Source: JOPF133 sp052144935 (GTDB lineage Bacteria; Acidobacteriota; Terriglobia; Bryobacterales; Bryobacteraceae). Taken from it: a DNA stretch of 24,609 nt. The position numbers and the translations under genes were made by a program. The stretch is from the NCBI GenBank assembly GCA_052144935.1, contig JBKQPR010000121.1, forward strand, positions 1 through 24,609. The letters run 5' to 3'. The stretch's first letter is position 1; each line of letters begins with the position of its first letter. A model generated the notes under the pieces. The model had not been told where the DNA came from and did not search any database. It saw only the letters and a list, made by a program, of their open reading frames with translations. Of the stretch, positions 22,702 to 24,609 are shown in pieces.

Positions 22702-23054
22702 TACGATCCCCGGTAGGTGCTGTAGCCGTAGGGCGCCAGCAGCAGCGGCACGTGATAGGAGCCGCCCGAAGGATCGATTCCGAAGCGGATGGCCACCAGG
22801 TCGAGAAAGGGGGGATCGGCGAGCGGCGTCCCGATGGCGCGGAAGTATTCGGCGGCGTGGAACACGAGTTCGAAGCTGCCGCCGGGCAGAGGATCGGCCG
22901 AGAGCAGCGGTTCGCCGGTGCGGCCGTCGCGGTTGGTGGTCACGGAGCGGACCAGCTCGCGGCGGTCCCCGTCGATCCGGAACAGCTCGATGCGGACGCC
23001 GGAGGCGGGTGCGCCGCGGCTGATGTCGAGGACGTGAGTGGAGAGTCGCGCCAC
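22701..23054 (-). CDS. uraH: 5-hydroxyisourate hydrolase
   Basis: A transthyretin-related protein of 117 residues that opens the ring of 5-hydroxyisourate, the urate oxidase product, to give OHCU. Diagnostic elements are present: the N-terminal STHVLDISRGAPA (catalytic His7), the internal NRDGRTGEPLL and the C-terminal YSTYRGS tetrapeptide that distinguishes the enzyme from hormone-binding transthyretin. Length is typical of cytoplasmic forms, with no signal peptide. It starts with GTG at 23054, 1 nt after the urate oxidase stop, and ends in a TAATG overlap with allantoate amidohydrolase, so it lies inside a single transcript. Confidence 0.96.
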   Translation of the reverse strand: MARLSTHVLDISRGAPASGVRIELFRIDGDRRELVRSVTTNRDGRTGEPLLSADPLPGGSFELVFHAAEYFRAIGTPLADPPFLDLVAIRFGIDPSGGSYHVPLLLAPYGYSTYRGS

Positions 23055-23055
23055 G

Positions 23056-24012
23056 CTATCTCCGCAGGGTCAAACCAAGGCAGCCGACAGGCGGGCGCGC
23101 ATCGGTGTATACGCCCAGGGTTTCGCCCCGCTCCGCGATCGTATCCCAGGTGCGGTTGTGGGCCTCCAGGTTCACCTCGGCCATCTGCGGGATCTCGGCC
23201 AGCATCTTTGTTCCAAGTTGGTAGACGATCTGCTGGATGCTGCCGGATTCGAAAGCGTGAAAGGTCTGATGCACCATGGCGCGGACCTGCGCGGTAATGG
23301 CGCCGTCGCTGAATGCGGCGGCGGTGTCGGTGTACAGCCAATCGAGCGCGAGACCCATGTGGAGCGGACGATTGCGAATGTCGGGCAGGGTGGTGTACTG
23401 GTCGCGCACGAAGCCGTAAAAGGCGCTGCCCCCGAGGCGCAGCAGGCGGAAACCCTGGATGCCGGAACGCACTTCGACGGTTTCGAGCGACCCCGAAGCG
23501 CGGCGCAGCTCGATGCGGGCGGTCGAGCGCTCGGGTCCGCCGGGCGCGAAGGCCACGCCGCCGCCGGGCGCGAAGGCCGCGCCGCCGCCGGGCGTGAAGG
23601 CCGCGCCGCCGCCAGGCGCGAAGGCCGCGCCGCCAGGCCCGAGGGCCATGCCGCCGCCCGCAATCGCGCGATAAGGAATTTCGGTGGCCGTCAACTGCAC
23701 GCCTTCGACCTGCGGGTACGTATCGAGGAAGCGCGTAGCCAGAAAACGGCCGTAGGACTCCAGGTCGTAACCCGGGAAGTTCATGGTCTCGCGCTGGATG
23801 AAGTTTTTCATCGAATCGGTGGCGATCAGACCCGTATTATCTCCCGTCTCATAGGTCGGCCAAAAGGCGTCGCCGTAGATCAGCATCAGGACGTTGGCGC
23901 CGAAGACCGGGCACTGGCCGGACGGCGTTTGCCCGTCGCGGTTGAGGCGATAGACGATGACATCGTCCTTGCCGTAGTAGTTGCGCTTGCTGCCGCTTAG
24001 GAAGTGGTGCAT
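23056..24012 (-). CDS. pucL: Urate oxidase (cofactor-free uricase)
   Basis: A tandem T-fold uricase of 318 residues that oxidises urate with O2 to 5-hydroxyisourate and H2O2. The likely catalytic triad is Lys15 (YYGKDDVIVYR), Thr65 (GLIATDSMKNFI) and His285 (NLEAHNRTWD); VRDQYTTLPDIRNRPL is the second-domain substrate region. Between the two domains, residues about 119-159 are a Gly/Ala/Pro run made of an 8-residue repeat (GGGAAFAP and variants), absent from usual uricases and encoded by the 24-nt tandem repeat at 23537-23653. The frame is intact. The ATG at 24012 lies inside the end of the uraD gene (16-nt overlap). Confidence 0.95.
   Translation of the reverse strand: MHHFLSGSKRNYYGKDDVIVYRLNRDGQTPSGQCPVFGANVLMLIYGDAFWPTYETGDNTGLIATDSMKNFIQRETMNFPGYDLESYGRFLATRFLDTYPQVEGVQLTATEIPYRAIAGGGMALGPGGAAFAPGGGAAFTPGGGAAFAPGGGVAFAPGGPERSTARIELRRASGSLETVEVRSGIQGFRLLRLGGSAFYGFVRDQYTTLPDIRNRPLHMGLALDWLYTDTAAAFSDGAITAQVRAMVHQTFHAFESGSIQQIVYQLGTKMLAEIPQMAEVNLEAHNRTWDTIAERGETLGVYTDARPPVGCLGLTLRR
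23537..23653. repeat. 24-nt tandem repeat within uricase
   Basis: Four consecutive 24-nt units start at 23537, 23561, 23585 and 23609 (CCGCCGGGCGCGAAGGCC plus RCGCCG on the plus strand), followed by a 21-nt shortened and diverged fifth unit (23633-23653). Units differ by one to three bases. All lengths are multiples of three, so the uricase frame is kept and each unit adds eight residues. Confidence 0.92.
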
Positions 24013-24500
24013 GAAATTGTGCTCTCCAACCGGAATTGCGCGATGCGGTAGACTTCGCCGAGCGCAGCGGCGCGTTCGGCCTGGGGATCGGCGGTGAGGC
24101 GCGATTCCAGGGCCGCGACGATGGCGTGTTTGGTAGCGCCCTTCACCGCGTAGATAAAAGGGAAGCCGAACTTTTCGCGATAGGCCGCGTTGAGGCGATG
24201 GAGCCGCTCGAATTCGGCGGCCGTGAGGCGGTCGAGTCCGGCGCCGGCCTGCTCGCTTTCGGAGGCGTCGCTCATGCGGGCCCGCCGGCCGAGATCGGGA
24301 TGCGCGCGGATGAGGGCGAGCTGCTCCGCGGGCGCGGCATGCATCACGGCTGCAACCATGGCGGCGTGGAGCGCGGGGAGGGTGCCGAAGGGGCGCTTCG
24401 ACCAGGCGCGCTCAGCGACCCACGGCGAGTGCTCGAAGACCCAGCCCACGGCGGCGAGGAAGGTGGGGCGGTCCAGGGCGTTCAGCTCGAGCATGGTCAT
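23997..24500 (-). CDS. uraD: OHCU decarboxylase
   Basis: A 2-oxo-4-hydroxy-4-carboxy-5-ureidoimidazoline decarboxylase of 167 residues, which gives stereospecific (S)-allantoin after uricase and HIU hydrolase. Family signatures are present: HSPWVAERAW, the catalytic His67 in RAHPDLGRRARM, SDASESEQAGAGLDRL and LNAAYREKFGFPFIYAVKG. The start ATG at 24500 has GAGG about 10 nt upstream; a second in-frame ATG two codons on is also possible. It is the first visible gene of the urate-to-glyoxylate cluster on the minus strand and overlaps the next gene, urate oxidase, by 16 nt. Confidence 0.95.
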   Translation of the reverse strand: MTMLELNALDRPTFLAAVGWVFEHSPWVAERAWSKRPFGTLPALHAAMVAAVMHAAPAEQLALIRAHPDLGRRARMSDASESEQAGAGLDRLTAAEFERLHRLNAAYREKFGFPFIYAVKGATKHAIVAALESRLTADPQAERAAALGEVYRIAQFRLESTISCTTS

Positions 24501-24546
24501 TGCGGGACCACCTCGGCAAGCACGCGGGACGCCGACGCAGCGGTGG

Positions 24547-24609
24547 GTTGGCAGGCGGAAGCGCCTGCCCCACCTGTCCGCCGAGGCAATGTGGGGCAGG
24601 CGCTTTCGC
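24547..24609. repeat. Paired-hairpin element without the 18-bp module (cut by window end)
   Basis: The unit GTTGGCAGGCGG-AAG-CGCCTGCCCCAC (24547-24573), then a 17-nt spacer, then the start of an inverted unit GTGGGGCAGGCGCTTTCGC (24591-24609), which runs off the window. It has the same outer sequences and spacer length as the element in allC, but the hairpin tips hold only about 3-4 nt. It lies 47 nt upstream of the uraD start. Confidence 0.8.

Noticed and set aside
23537..23653. CRISPR array
   Set aside because: The repeats are contiguous without spacers and are translated within uricase.

Overview
The window is GC-rich bacterial DNA. GTG and TTG starts, an outer-membrane TonB-dependent receptor with an N-terminal carboxypeptidase-regulatory-like domain, a DUF1080-type secreted protein, long multi-PAS sensor kinases and abundant small palindromic repeats together suggest an Acidobacteriota genome of the Solibacter/Bryobacter kind. 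This placement is inferred from gene content; there is no rRNA or other phylogenetic marker in the window.

Layout. Positions 1-460 hold no convincing gene. A VapBC-like toxin-antitoxin pair (461-1128, +) follows. A minus-strand run comes next: a mazE-like antitoxin, a broken mazF, ogt (DNA repair methyltransferase) and a membrane hybrid histidine kinase (4880 down to 1383). Diverging from it on the plus strand are a 1279-residue six-PAS hybrid kinase with REC and Hpt domains (5008-8847) and a small Hpt-REC protein (8873-9718), which look like one phosphorelay. A TonB-dependent receptor (9906-12161, -) is followed by a decayed group II intron (about 12288-13051, +), an aldo/keto reductase (-), two secreted proteins (+), the 3' tip of a second group II intron (16042-16110, -) and an apparently exported 2-hydroxyacid dehydrogenase (-).

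From 24500 down to 17530 on the minus strand runs a compact purine-degradation cluster: OHCU decarboxylase, urate oxidase, 5-hydroxyisourate hydrolase, allantoate amidohydrolase, a repeat-filled gap, allantoinase, (S)-ureidoglycine aminohydrolase and a plant-type ureidoglycolate amidohydrolase. Together they would take urate to glyoxylate, CO2 and four ammonia by the route known from plants. Apart from the one gap, neighbouring genes overlap or are 1 nt apart.

The most unusual feature is a family of short palindromic DNA modules. An 18-bp module, consensus GGGCCCAGAGGGCACCCC, occurs about eight times. Copies lie inside coding sequences of ogt, allantoinase and allantoate amidohydrolase without breaking the frame, inside a dead group II intron reverse transcriptase, and inside intergenic hairpin elements. 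Two copies of a larger paired-hairpin element, with 17-nt spacers, exist in one form with this module in the hairpin tips and one form without it, which suggests nested insertion. Urate oxidase separately carries an in-frame 24-nt tandem repeat.
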